NCBI GenBank assembly: GCA_025964685.1
Contig: JAOPYG010000446.1
Span: 1 to 36,870 of the forward strand
Source of the DNA: Actinoallomurus sp.
GTDB lineage: Bacteria; Actinomycetota; Actinomycetes; Streptosporangiales; Streptosporangiaceae
Direction: 5' to 3'
Length of the DNA: 36,870 bases
Part shown: positions 1-6,877 of the stretch, piece by piece
How the letters are laid out: every line of letters starts with the position of its first letter
How positions within the stretch are numbered: position 1 is the stretch's first letter
The notes under the pieces: generated by a model
Seen by the model: the letters and a program-made list of their open reading frames with translations, nothing else
Told to the model about the DNA's origin: nothing
The model's database searches: none
Program-made: the position numbers and the translations under genes

Positions 1-588
1 GACGGAGCTGCGGCTGCCGACCTCGTAGGAGTAGCCGCTCGTACGGGCGTCCTCGATGTCCTCACCGTCGACCGTCGCGGCGAGGTCGATGGAGGCGAAG
101 TCGCCCTCCTCGGCCGGGCGCTCGGCGTTGGTCAGCGTCGCGAAACGCTCGCGGAGATTGGAGAGGGTCTCCTCGATCTCCTCGTCGGTCACCTCGACCG
201 TGTCGACGGTGACCTCAAGGCCGTCGTAGTTCGGCACCTCGAACTTCGGCCGGATGTCGACCTCGGCGGTGAAGGCGAACTGCTCGTTGTCCTCGAGCTC
301 GGTGATCTCGACGTCGGGCTGGCCGAGCGCGAACACCTCGGTCTCCTCGACGGCGCGGCCGTACAGGCCGGGGAGCGCGTCGTTGACCGCCTCCTGCAGG
401 ACCGTGCCCCGGCCGACGTACTGGTCGATCAGGCGAGCAGGCACCTTGCCGGGGCGGAACCCCTTGAGGCGCACCTGCTGCGAGAGCTCCTTGTACGCCT
501 TGTCGAGGTTGGGCTTCAGCTCGTCGAAAGGAACCTCGACGGTGAGCTTGACCCGGGTCGGGCTCAGCTCCTCCACATCGGTCTTCAC
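1..588 (-). CDS. tig: Trigger factor, N-terminal part (truncated by window edge)
   Basis: Ribosome-associated chaperone and peptidyl-prolyl isomerase that meets nascent chains at the tunnel exit. The 196 visible codons cover the ribosome-binding domain, with the signature GFRPGKVP in the loop that docks on protein L23, and then the start of the PPIase (FKBP-like) domain, ending at ...YEVGSRSSV. The C-terminal part lies beyond the left edge. I chose the GTG at 588 because the protein begins [15 protein letters not shown], typical of the family, and an AAGGAGA ribosome binding site lies about 9 bases upstream. In many actinobacteria tig precedes clpP/clpX, which would lie off the left edge. Family identity is very secure. 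Confidence 0.96.
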   Translation of the reverse strand, partial: MKTDVEELSPTRVKLTVEVPFDELKPNLDKAYKELSQQVRLKGFRPGKVPARLIDQYVGRGTVLQEAVNDALPGLYGRAVEETEVFALGQPDVEITELEDNEQFAFTAEVDIRPKFEVPNYDGLEVTVDTVEVTDEEIEETLSNLRERFATLTNAERPAEEGDFASIDLAATVDGEDIEDARTSGYSYEVGSRSSV

Positions 589-784
589 TTGGGCGGTCTC
601 CTTGATCCGGCCGCGGCACGGATTTCACGTTGGATGTCGTGGGCGGCTGCGTTTTTCAGCCGGGACGCGGGCACGTCAAAGTGCGTCACCGCGCCTTCGC
701 GCGCCAAGTCTATGGTGTTCCGGGCCGGCCGCGGACAGTCGGGGCGGCAATGCGTCACCAAGATTGCGAAAGGGCGTCGCGTCG

Positions 785-812
785 GAGGCCGGCCGGGCTC
801 TCCACCGGCCTC
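785..812 (-). terminator. Hairpin after the aldolase gene
   Basis: Perfect 8-bp inverted repeat GAGGCCGG / CCGGCCTC with a 12-base loop, just downstream of the aldolase stop on the - strand. There is no U-run, as is common for actinobacterial terminators. The rest of 589-829 holds only the 5' region of tig; a weak -10-like TAGACT on the - strand is the only other thing I see. Confidence 0.5.
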
Positions 813-829
813 GATCGGCGCTCCCTGCC

Positions 830-1483
830 TCACCCGTCGCCGGGCGTCCGGCCAGGGCCGTACGCGGTGAGCTTCTCGCGGACCTTCTCGATCTCCTCGG
901 GCGGCAGCAGCCGCGGGGTCCCGGCACTGGCGCGCAGGTAGACATCGCAGATCCACTCCAGATAGACGGCTTGCGAGTAGGCGCCGGCGAGCGTGGGAGC
1001 GTACGTGATCGCGCCGTGGTTGGCCAGGAGACAGGCCGTACGGCCCTCCAGCGCCGTGATCATCGAGGCGGCCAGCTCCGGCGTTCCGTACGTCGCGTAG
1101 GAGGCCACGCGGACGGGGCCGCCGAACATCGCGATCAGATAGTGGATCGGCGGGACCTCGTCCATGAGGGTCGAGAGGACGGTGGCGGACGTCGAGTGGG
1201 TGTGCACGATCGCGCGTGCGTCCGTACGTGCGTAGACGGCCAGGTGCATCGGCATCTCGGTCGTGGGCCGCAGGGGCGCGTCGACGGGTGAGCCGTCGAG
1301 GCGGTGCACGCCGACCAGGTCGGGTGTCATCTCGTCGTAGTCGAGACCGCTGGGGCTGACCGCGACGAGGTCGCCGTCGCCGCCGCGTACGGAGATGTTT
1401 CCGGAGGTTCCGACGACGAGCCCTTCGGCGCGCATCCTGCGGCAGTGGTCGACCACCTGACGCCGCTCTTCCAGGAGTTCCAC
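830..1483 (-). CDS. Class II aldolase/adducin family protein (L-fuculose-phosphate aldolase-like)
   Basis: Zinc-dependent aldolase of the FucA/AraD/adducin fold, 217 residues, close to E. coli FucA (215). Visible family motifs are the phosphate-binding GTSGNIS near the N-terminus, TTEMPMH with the catalytic Glu, VHTHS with two zinc-ligand His, and LLANHG with the third. These residues support an active metal aldolase; the sugar-phosphate substrate cannot be read from sequence. The start is uncertain. The frame stays open to a GTG at 1570, but that extra stretch is unlike the family and has no ribosome binding site. Starting at GTG 1483 gives MELLEERRQVVDHC, which lines up with FucA. It is divergent from the PPOX gene and its neighbours hold no sugar kinase or isomerase. 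Confidence 0.88.
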   Translation of the reverse strand: MELLEERRQVVDHCRRMRAEGLVVGTSGNISVRGGDGDLVAVSPSGLDYDEMTPDLVGVHRLDGSPVDAPLRPTTEMPMHLAVYARTDARAIVHTHSTSATVLSTLMDEVPPIHYLIAMFGGPVRVASYATYGTPELAASMITALEGRTACLLANHGAITYAPTLAGAYSQAVYLEWICDVYLRASAGTPRLLPPEEIEKVREKLTAYGPGRTPGDG

Positions 1484-1681
1484 CCGGGCGAGTATCGCCG
1501 AGGCGCGGGCGCACGGCCAGCAACGCGGGACCTTCGTCCCCTCAACCGGGGAGGTTCGGACCACCGGCACCTGGGGGGATCGTCATTAGCGTCGTACCAA
1601 GGCGGCCGACGTCCCGCCGTCCTGCTCTACCTGGGCCGCCGCCGTGACACCGCGCTAGAGACAGGTTGAAGGCGTGACCCT

Positions 1682-2125
1682 TTGTATGACTCGGAAGGCC
1701 TGAAAATACTGACCGAACAGGAATGCCGTGACCTGCTCGGCACCGTCCGCCACGGCCGCATCGTCTTCACCGACCGAGCCCTGCCCGCGATCCAGCCGGT
1801 CAACTTCGTCATGGCCGACGGCGACGTGGTCATCTCAACGACGGCGAGTTCGAAACTCGCCGCGGCCGCCCGCAACGCGGTGGTGGCCTTTGAGATAGAT
1901 GAGTTCGACCACGCGATGTCCACAGGCTGGTCGGTAGTCGTCATCGGCCACGCCCACGTGGTAGCGGAAGACGGCGAACTGTCCCATCTGAGGGACCTCC
2001 CCCTGAAGCCCTGGACCCCCCGCGAACCGGTCCACTACATCGCCATAACCCCAGAACTGATCTCCGGCCGCCGCCTCCCAGCCCCTGAACCCCACAAACT
2101 CCCCAGCCAGCCCACGCCTCGGTAA
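1682..2125 (+). CDS. PPOX-class FMN-binding flavoprotein (NimA-like)
   Basis: Small split-barrel protein of the pyridoxamine 5'-phosphate oxidase superfamily, 147 residues. The pattern LTEQECRDLLGTVRHGRIVFTD (split here as LTEQECRDLL + GTVRHGRIVFTD), then AIQPVNFVMADGDVVISTT, SSKLAAAARNAVVAFEID and GWSVVVIGHAHVV, is typical of the group annotated as nitroimidazole-reductase-like or general flavin/F420 proteins. The substrate is unknown and the cofactor is inferred from the family. The start is a TTG at 1682 with GAAGG at 1668-1672 about 9 bases upstream. The Pro-rich tail after about residue 130 is probably disordered. It is divergent from the aldolase and is followed by the repeat block. Confidence 0.85.
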   Translation: MYDSEGLKILTEQECRDLLGTVRHGRIVFTDRALPAIQPVNFVMADGDVVISTTASSKLAAAARNAVVAFEIDEFDHAMSTGWSVVVIGHAHVVAEDGELSHLRDLPLKPWTPREPVHYIAITPELISGRRLPAPEPHKLPSQPTPR

Positions 2126-2126
2126 T

Positions 2127-2610
2127 AGGCGGCCCGACAAAGCCGACCACCCCCCGCGAAGCCAAAGGCAAGCGGGGCCGAGAGGGGGCCGGGGCCGAGA
2201 CGCGGGCGGAGCCGAAACGGGAACGGCCGGCCGGCCGCACCGGGCGGCCGGGTGCGACGCCGCAGGCGTGTGGGGCCAGACGGTGACCAGACAGAAGCCG
2301 AGACCATACGGAAGCGAGTGCCGCACAGGAACCGACAGCCGGACGGAAACCGCAACGCCGCAGGCGCGCGGAGAACCAGCGAAGGCCAACCGCGACCAAG
2401 CCGAGAGGAAAGCGAGTTCCGGGCGGGCACGAACGGCCGGGCGGAGACCGCAACGCCGAAGGCAAGCGAAGGGCCGGGCGGACACGGCAACGCCGCAGGC
2501 ACACGGAAGGCGGGAGGGCAACCACGAGGCCGAAGGCGAGCAGAAGGCAAGCGGAAGGCGAGCAGAAGGAAGGCGAGACGGAGCCCGCAAAGCCGAAGGC
2601 GAGCAAGAGG
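2127..2610 (+). other. Extreme T-depleted block (non-coding)
   Basis: By hand count only eight T occur on the + strand in these 484 bases (2253, 2269, 2271, 2284, 2307, 2319, 2417, 2418), while A stays common. Three stretches have none at all: 2127-2252, 2320-2416 and 2419-2610 (192 bases). All stop codons contain T and, read from the other strand, all contain A. A T-free stretch therefore has no stops in any of six frames, which explains the pile of overlapping open frames here. Those frames encode low-complexity Arg/Gly/Ala/Pro-rich strings without ribosome binding sites. I see no gene in 2126-2723. Confidence 0.9.
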
Positions 2611-2684
2611 TGAACGAAGCCGAAGGCCAGCGAACACCGGGGGGCTCCGGGGGGGCGTCCCCCCGGGCAAAATCGCGGACCACG
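2156..2684 (+). repeat. Degenerate repeat with 98-base period
   Basis: A short motif, roughly GCRAMGCCRMAGGCRMG, recurs at 2156, 2254, 2352 and 2450 (exactly 98 apart). It recurs again at 2487 and 2587, with a weak match at 2685, 98 after 2587. The 2450 copy is cut short: after 37 bases the motif restarts at 2487. Between anchors similarity is partial; the units at 2254 and 2352 also share AAGCCGAGA, an AAGCGAGT-CCG stretch and a final GGACGGAAACC / GGGCGGAGACC. Each anchor holds GCC-NNN-GGC, with cores AAA, GCA, GCA, GAA, GCA and GAA. A period of 98 is not a multiple of three, so this is not a protein repeat. Confidence 0.7.
2647..2666 (-). terminator. GC-rich hairpin downstream of tRNA-Pro
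   Basis: Stem CCGGGGGG / CCCCCCGG with a GCGT loop, about 57 bases past the 3' end of tRNA-Pro on the - strand. It is the likely terminator of the tRNA transcript and separates it from the T-depleted block. It has no U-run. Confidence 0.55.
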
Positions 2685-2723
2685 GCGAAGCCGCCCCAGC
2701 GGCGAGCATGGTTAGCCGTCTCG

Positions 2724-2797
2724 TCGGGCTGGCCGGATTTGAACCGGCGGCCCCCGCGACCCAAACGCGGTGCGCTACCAAACTGCGCTACAGCCCG
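2724..2797 (-). tRNA. tRNA-Pro(UGG)
   Basis: Complete 74-base cloverleaf on the - strand: acceptor CGGGCTG pairs with CAGCCCG, D arm GCGC...GCGC, anticodon stem CCGCG/CGCGG with loop TTTGGGT (anticodon TGG), T arm GCCGG-TTCAAAT-CCGGC, discriminator A. CCA is not encoded. A -10-like TACACT lies about 10 bases upstream. It is divergent from tRNA-Gly. Confidence 0.97.
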
Positions 2798-2990
2798 TGA
2801 ACGAGTTGAGTGTAGCCCGGCTCAGGCCGGGCGGGGTCACATTAAAGCGGTGATCGCGATCGGGTGGCGGTGGCCGTTGCGCACGCGGATGCGACTGGAT
2901 CGGCGTGGTGCGCGCCTGTACCCGGGAACCGGTACGCTACGCGGTGACGTCCTGAGGCGACGGCCGGTCGGCCGAGTGCCTCGGCGGCGC

Positions 2991-3061
2991 GCGGGCGTAG
3001 CTCAATGGTAGAGCCCCAGTCTTCCAAACTGGCTACGCGGGTTCGATTCCCGTCGCCCGCT
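2991..3061 (+). tRNA. tRNA-Gly(UCC)
   Basis: Complete 71-base cloverleaf: acceptor GCGGGCG/CGCCCGC, D arm GCTC...GAGC, anticodon stem CCAGT/ACTGG with loop CTTCCAA (anticodon TCC), T arm GCGGG-TTCGATT-CCCGT, discriminator T. CCA is not encoded. A -10-like TACGCT lies about 55 bases upstream. Confidence 0.97.
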
Positions 3062-3089
3062 CCCCACAAAAAGGCCCAGGCCAATCGGC

Positions 3090-3764
3090 ATGTCAGGGAC
3101 CCTGGCGTTCGATCATGGTGAGAGCGTTTCGCTTCGCCGTGCCACACATGCCACAACGGCTACCTCGGTCGCACCGACCGAAGGCTTCGCCGAGCGCCTA
3201 CACGACCACGCGCCCGCCACTGAGCGCCCGGTCTACGGGGCGCTCAACTTCCGGCGTAAGCCCGTCGGCGCAGCGCCGCGATTCGGGTCCGCCCACTTCA
3301 GGCTGACGGCCGGGACTCTTCTGCGCGCCACGTTCTGCTACCCGGACAGCTTCTTCGAGCCTTCGGCGTTCGGGGTCGCGTCCCGCATGGCGCTCATCGA
3401 GCTGGCCGAGGCCGGCGGCCAGGACGCCCTGGACGACTACGTCGAGGCCCAGGTACACGGGCCGGTCAGGCTCGACCGTGACGTAGAGGCCCTGGTCCTG
3501 GATCCGAGCCATCGCGGCACAGCCGTGGAGACCGCGGCTCACCGGCTTCCGTGCCCGATCGAATGGCACCCCGGTTTTCGGCTCACCGTTGAGCAGCTGC
3601 GATGCCACCCGGACCACCGGGGACCGGAGTACGTGAAGGTCGGCACCGAGATCGCGGTCGATGGCCTGCTTGATCCTCGGATCGTCGGAGACGCCGTCGA
3701 CGCGGGCCGCCACGACCCGCAGGCACTCAAGAAGGTCTGGCACTGTCTGGCGCGTTTCGGCTGA
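3090..3764 (+). pseudogene. DUF3626 family protein, N-terminally truncated
   Basis: From about residue 46 on, the frame closely follows the uncharacterised DUF3626 family: PVYGALNFRRKPVGAAPRFG, SAHFRLTAGTLLRATFCYPD, a DDYVEAQVHGPV segment, DVEALVLDPSHRGT, PIEWHPGF, and a C-terminal LKKVWHCLARFG. As I recall the family, members run to roughly 300 residues or more and begin with a VTLNFHPDR-like segment and a SQFETGTSNGG-like segment. Neither is present. The first 45 or so residues (from ATG 3090) do not resemble the family and there is no ribosome binding site. I infer that the 5' third was lost next to tRNA-Gly, leaving a remnant, although 224 codons remain open. Function of the family is unknown. 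Confidence 0.72.
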
Positions 3765-3839
3765 GCCACCCACGGTTGCTGGACGGCACGACCCTTATCG
3801 TCCTGAGCCGCGGGTAGGGGTCTCAGGGGGGAGATTCCA

Positions 3840-4283
3840 GTGGACTCGAGCGATCGTTCCGTGATCAGCGCACTGACACGCGATCACCGTCAGATAGAGG
3901 CAATGCTGGCGCGGCTGCAGACGGCCACCGAGCCTGAGGAACGCCGCAAGCTCCTGGACGAGGTGACCACCGAGATCGTTCACCATGCGGATGCGGAGGA
4001 TAAGTACCTGTATCGCGTGGTTCGGGGAGCGATCCCGCGCGAAGCCATCGATATCGACAAGCAGATCGCGGCTCACGTCAAGATCAAGACGATGCTCGAG
4101 GAGCTGAACGAATGCAGCGATGCGGCCAACCGCGAGTTCGCGCCGTTGGTGAGCGAGCTCATCGCCGAGGTCCACCAGAACATCGTCAATGAGGAGCACG
4201 GCGTGTTCGCCTGGTTGGTCCAGTGGGTCGACGAGAGCACGCTGGCCGAGATCGGTGATCAGGTAGAGGCGCTCAGGAAGTAG
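3840..4283 (+). CDS. Hemerythrin-domain (HHE) protein
   Basis: Small cytosolic four-helix protein of 147 residues, expected to hold a non-haem di-iron site. Candidate ligands appear in family order: LTRDHRQIEAML (helix 1), VHHADAEDKYLY (helix 2), AAHVKIKTML (helix 3) and IVNEEHGVFAW (helix 4). Such proteins bind oxygen or nitric oxide or sense iron and redox state; which applies is not visible. The GTG start at 3840 has a strong GGGGGGAG site about 7 bases upstream. A short inverted repeat CCTGAG/CTCAGG (3802-3807, 3822-3827) runs into that site and could partly mask it. The gene is intact although both neighbours are broken. Confidence 0.9.
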   Translation: MDSSDRSVISALTRDHRQIEAMLARLQTATEPEERRKLLDEVTTEIVHHADAEDKYLYRVVRGAIPREAIDIDKQIAAHVKIKTMLEELNECSDAANREFAPLVSELIAEVHQNIVNEEHGVFAWLVQWVDESTLAEIGDQVEALRK

Positions 4284-4335
4284 GGCACCACCGGCAGGCG
4301 GGGACTCGCCTCTCCGACCAGGAAAGCTCAGATCG

Positions 4336-4398
4336 CGCCGCCGCCCGGCCGCAGCCGGCGCCGGTGATGATCGCTATGCGCTGCGGCGTGCGGGTCAT
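4336..4398 (-). pseudogene. Remnant of a short-chain dehydrogenase/reductase (N-terminus only)
   Basis: Reading left from ATG 4398, with GGGAGA about 5 bases upstream, the frame gives MTRTPQRIAIITGAG, a clear SDR start with the first part of the TGxxxGxG nucleotide-binding motif. The glycine motif is damaged (TGAGCGRAAA where TGAGSGIGRAAA would be expected) and homology ends after about 21 codons. The rest of the enzyme is gone, apparently deleted up to the end of the hemerythrin gene. It was divergent from the AraC remnant. Confidence 0.65.
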
Positions 4399-4453
4399 GC
4401 TGATCTCCCTGGAACGCTGGAGTCGGGTTCCAGCCTGCCCGTCGTTCCCGGCG

Positions 4454-4769
4454 GGATGGCTACGGACCCTCGCCGACAAACGTCTCGCTCCGGCGCTCCG
4501 TCTCATGCATGCGGACCCGGCCCGGCCCTGGCAGCTTGAGGAGCTCGCCCGGACGGCGACGATGTCGCGCACCACCTTCGCGTCACGGTTCAAGGCGATG
4601 GCCGGGGTGCCGCCGCTGACCTAGCTGCACCACTGGCGCATGCGCATCGCCGAGCGCCCTGCGCGAGGACGACACCCCGATCGCAGAAAGCGCGTTCAGC
4701 AACGCGTTCAAGCGCACGATCGGGACCGCGCCGCGACGTTACCGCGATGCCGGCCGTGCCAGGGGCTGA
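4454..4769 (+). pseudogene. Broken AraC-family regulator (C-terminal DNA-binding part)
   Basis: The first frame reads GWLRTLADKRLAPALRLMHA and then WQLEELARTATMSRTTFASR and FKAMAGVPPLT, the first helix-turn-helix of an AraC domain. A TAG follows at 4622-4624 where the family continues YL.RWRM. The same frame resumes with LHHWRMRIAE, and around 4660 the homology jumps frame to ALREDDTPIAESAFSNAFKR and APRRYRD. Part of the second helix-turn-helix (usually LGYGSE) is missing. The effector domain is absent. This is a decayed regulator, most likely of the neighbouring SDR, because AraC/SDR divergent pairs are common. Confidence 0.75.
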
Positions 4770-4776
4770 CGAGGGC

Positions 4777-5274
4777 TCAGCGGCCGATGCCGTGTTCGAT
4801 CGAGTCGCCGACGCGGAGGGTGGCGTGGATGGCGCCCGACTCGGTGTCCTCCCACAGTTTCGCGCCCAGGGTGCGCAGGGCGCCGACCGCGGCGGGATTG
4901 CCGGCGTGCGTCTCCGCGATCAGGGCGGTCGTACCCTTCGAACGGGCCTCTTCGATGAGCAGGTGCAGCGCCTCGACGCTGTGGCCGCTGCCGCGGGCGG
5001 AACGGGCGAGCCAGATGTCGAGCTCGGCGGCGCCGGGGGCTTCGACCGGGGTGAGGCGGGTCGCGCCGATGATCTCGTCGTCGGCGGTGATGGCGTAGGA
5101 GGATCCGACCATGGAGCGGTAGTAGTCCGTGAAGGCGGCGCGGCGTTCGGGGGTCCACCCGGGCGGGCCGGGGACGGGTGGCATGACTTCGGCGGGGTCC
5201 GCGCCGGCCACGGCTACGTCGAGTAGCCGCGGCAACAGTTGCTCGTCGATCGGCCGCAACTTGACAGTGCTCAT
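4777..5274 (-). CDS. GNAT family N-acetyltransferase
   Basis: Probable acetyl-CoA-dependent acetyltransferase of 165 residues. The core GNAT strand-helix element reads AAELDIWLARSARGSGHSVE followed by ALHLLIEEARSKG, with ARGSGHS in place of the usual R/QxxGxG/A acetyl-CoA loop. A later ETHAGNPAAVGALRTLGAKL is the typical helix near the cofactor. The acceptor substrate is unknown. Start taken as ATG 5274 (MSTVKLRPIDEQ), which lines up with the family; the upstream extension to 5331 looks untranslated. It lies 53 bases downstream of the SpoIIE-type phosphatase and may be co-transcribed with it. Confidence 0.82.
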   Translation of the reverse strand: MSTVKLRPIDEQLLPRLLDVAVAGADPAEVMPPVPGPPGWTPERRAAFTDYYRSMVGSSYAITADDEIIGATRLTPVEAPGAAELDIWLARSARGSGHSVEALHLLIEEARSKGTTALIAETHAGNPAAVGALRTLGAKLWEDTESGAIHATLRVGDSIEHGIGR

Positions 5275-5327
5275 GACATCAGCCTGCCAGGTATGCGGGC
5301 CGGGCGCCCGCCGACACGGCCGATGGA

Positions 5328-6446
5328 TCACTTACGCCAGATCAGGACCAGCGCGCAGTCGTCGTCGCGGCTCGCGGCCATCTCGGCCACGAGCTCTTCG
5401 GCGCCCTCGCTGAAGCCTTTGGGGACCAGGCGTTCGGCCTCGCCGACCAGGCGGTCGATGCCCGCGTCCAGGTCGCGGCCGGGGGCCTCGACCAGGCCGT
5501 CGGTGTAGAGCAGGAGGGCGTCGCCCCGGCGGAGGGTGCCGCGTTCGGGCTCGGCGGTCATCTGGGGTACGACGCCGAGGACGATGCCCTTGGCGGAGCT
5601 GACCCGCCAGGTGCCGCTGCCTCCGTCGAACTGCACGGCCGGCGGGTGGCCGGCCGACTCGACGATGTACTCGCCGGTGGTGAGGTCGATGACCAGGTGA
5701 ACCGCGGTGACGAAGCCCTCGTCCCAGCGCTGCCGGTGGAGGTAGTCGTTGCACGCCGGCAGGAAGCGGTCGGGCTCGACCGAGCCGAGCAGACCGCCGA
5801 AGGCCCCGGACAGCATCAGCGCCCGCGTGCCGGCGTCGACTCCCTTTCCGGACACGTCGACCAGCGCCACCTCGAGCGTCTTGCCGTCGCACACCGACAC
5901 GACGAAGTCGCCGCCGAACGACGAGCCGCCCGCCTGCAGGAGCACGACCTTGGTGTCCCAGCCCTTGGGCAGCTCGGGCATCTCGCCGTGCCGGCGCAGC
6001 CGGTCGCGCAGCTCCAGCAGCATCTGCTCACCGCGCAGTCCTTTGACGCCGAGCCGCTGACGGCTGCGCGCCAGCACGATCGCCAGGATCGCGGTGATGA
6101 CGATCGTCGCGATCACCCCGGGGCCGACCTTGCGGAAGCCGACGGCGATCGCGTCGTAGACGAGGGCCGCCGCGACGACGCCGAGCAGGACGCCCAGGCT
6201 GCGAAGGCGGAGTATGAGGCCGCCGGCGAGGACGGTGAGGACGACCGCGCTCGGGGAGAACCACGTCTGGGACGCCGGTGCGGAGATCGCGAGCGCCGCC
6301 GTGATGATGATCAGACCGACCAGGGCGTTTCGGTCACGGGTGAGATGGCCCCGCCGGGCCCACCGGTAGAACCACACCAGGACGGGAATCCGGCGCAGGA
6401 AAACGCGGACTCTCGGCGGCAGGAGGTGCACCAGGCGGGTAAGCAT
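5328..6446 (-). CDS. Membrane-anchored PP2C/SpoIIE-type serine phosphatase
   Basis: 372 residues. The N-terminal third holds hydrophobic segments (ALVGLIIITAALAISAPA, AVVLTVLAGGLIL, GVLLGVVAAALVYDAIAV, GVIATIVITAILAIVLA), so the protein is membrane-bound with a cytosolic C-terminal domain. That domain shows the PP2C metal motifs GGDFVVSVCDG, VALVDVSGKGVDAGTRA, VESAGHPPA, LLLYTDGLVEAPGRD and the terminal DDDCALVLIW. Such enzymes dephosphorylate anti-sigma-factor antagonists in partner-switching pathways. No anti-sigma kinase or STAS gene is nearby, so its partner is unknown. Start at ATG 6446 (MLTRLVHLL); the frame is open further upstream, but that part looks like shadow coding. Confidence 0.9.
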   Translation of the reverse strand: MLTRLVHLLPPRVRVFLRRIPVLVWFYRWARRGHLTRDRNALVGLIIITAALAISAPASQTWFSPSAVVLTVLAGGLILRLRSLGVLLGVVAAALVYDAIAVGFRKVGPGVIATIVITAILAIVLARSRQRLGVKGLRGEQMLLELRDRLRRHGEMPELPKGWDTKVVLLQAGGSSFGGDFVVSVCDGKTLEVALVDVSGKGVDAGTRALMLSGAFGGLLGSVEPDRFLPACNDYLHRQRWDEGFVTAVHLVIDLTTGEYIVESAGHPPAVQFDGGSGTWRVSSAKGIVLGVVPQMTAEPERGTLRRGDALLLYTDGLVEAPGRDLDAGIDRLVGEAERLVPKGFSEGAEELVAEMAASRDDDCALVLIWRK

Positions 6447-6663
6447 GATGCGGGCACTGTACCGAGCATCGCGCCGTCCGCGCTGGAAGGCGGCACACCC
6501 TACCCAAATCAAGACCGGCCGAAATCTACTGGCCGAATCCGGCCGAACCCTCGCATGGCTCCGGCATCCGGCCGGAACCTCGGGCGCAACACCCCTAATG
6601 CCCGGGTTTGACTTGAGCCTCCCCGGGGAGATCACAAGCACGCCGCGAACCGGGAGGCACACG

Positions 6664-6867
6664 ATGGGGCAGGGGATGCGCGTCACGGTCGACGCGGCGA
6701 TGCGGGCCCGCGACGTGTCCCGGATCCGTCCGCGGGACGAGGCACCGCTTCCCCCGGAGGACGCTCCGGCGCCCGCGAAGGCCGACCCGCAGCCGGCGTC
6801 CCAGCCGACCCGACTCCGCCGGGCCGAAAAGCGCCGGCTCGCCAAACGCCGCGCCGCGCAGACCTGA
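6664..6867 (+). CDS. Small basic hypothetical protein
   Basis: 67 residues from ATG 6664 with a good GGGAGG ribosome binding site (about 6650-6655). No recognised domain. The middle is rich in Pro, Ala, Asp and Glu (DEAPLPPEDAPAPAKADPQP) and the end is strongly basic (RLRRAEKRRLAKRRAAQ), which would suit binding to nucleic acid or an acidic partner. It is divergent from the phosphatase and convergent with rpiB. Upstream, GGCCGAA occurs three times within about 30 bases around 6518-6545. The ribosome binding site and codon pattern favour a real gene; function unknown. Confidence 0.6.
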   Translation: MGQGMRVTVDAAMRARDVSRIRPRDEAPLPPEDAPAPAKADPQPASQPTRLRRAEKRRLAKRRAAQT

Positions 6868-6877
6868 CCGCCGCCCG

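Noticed and set aside
2156-2684. CRISPR array
   Set aside because: Anchors are short and degenerate, the period of 98 is too long, spacers are not unique sequence, and no cas genes are near.
1835-2764. 309-codon open frame on the - strand and others overlapping it on both strands
   Set aside because: They exist because the T-depleted block lacks stop codons in all six frames. No ribosome binding sites, no domains.
2252-2800. Frame on the + strand ending GLAGFEPAAPATQTRCATKL
   Set aside because: Antisense translation of tRNA-Pro joined to the T-depleted block.
2991-3100. Phage or island attachment site at tRNA-Gly
   Set aside because: I looked for a second copy of the tRNA-Gly 3' end in the window and found none. 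There is no integrase. The broken DUF3626 gene alone is not enough.
2842-3156. Frame on the - strand with GDGNRTRVASLEDWGSTIE
   Set aside because: A well-known spurious protein: the antisense translation of a tRNA gene, here tRNA-Gly.
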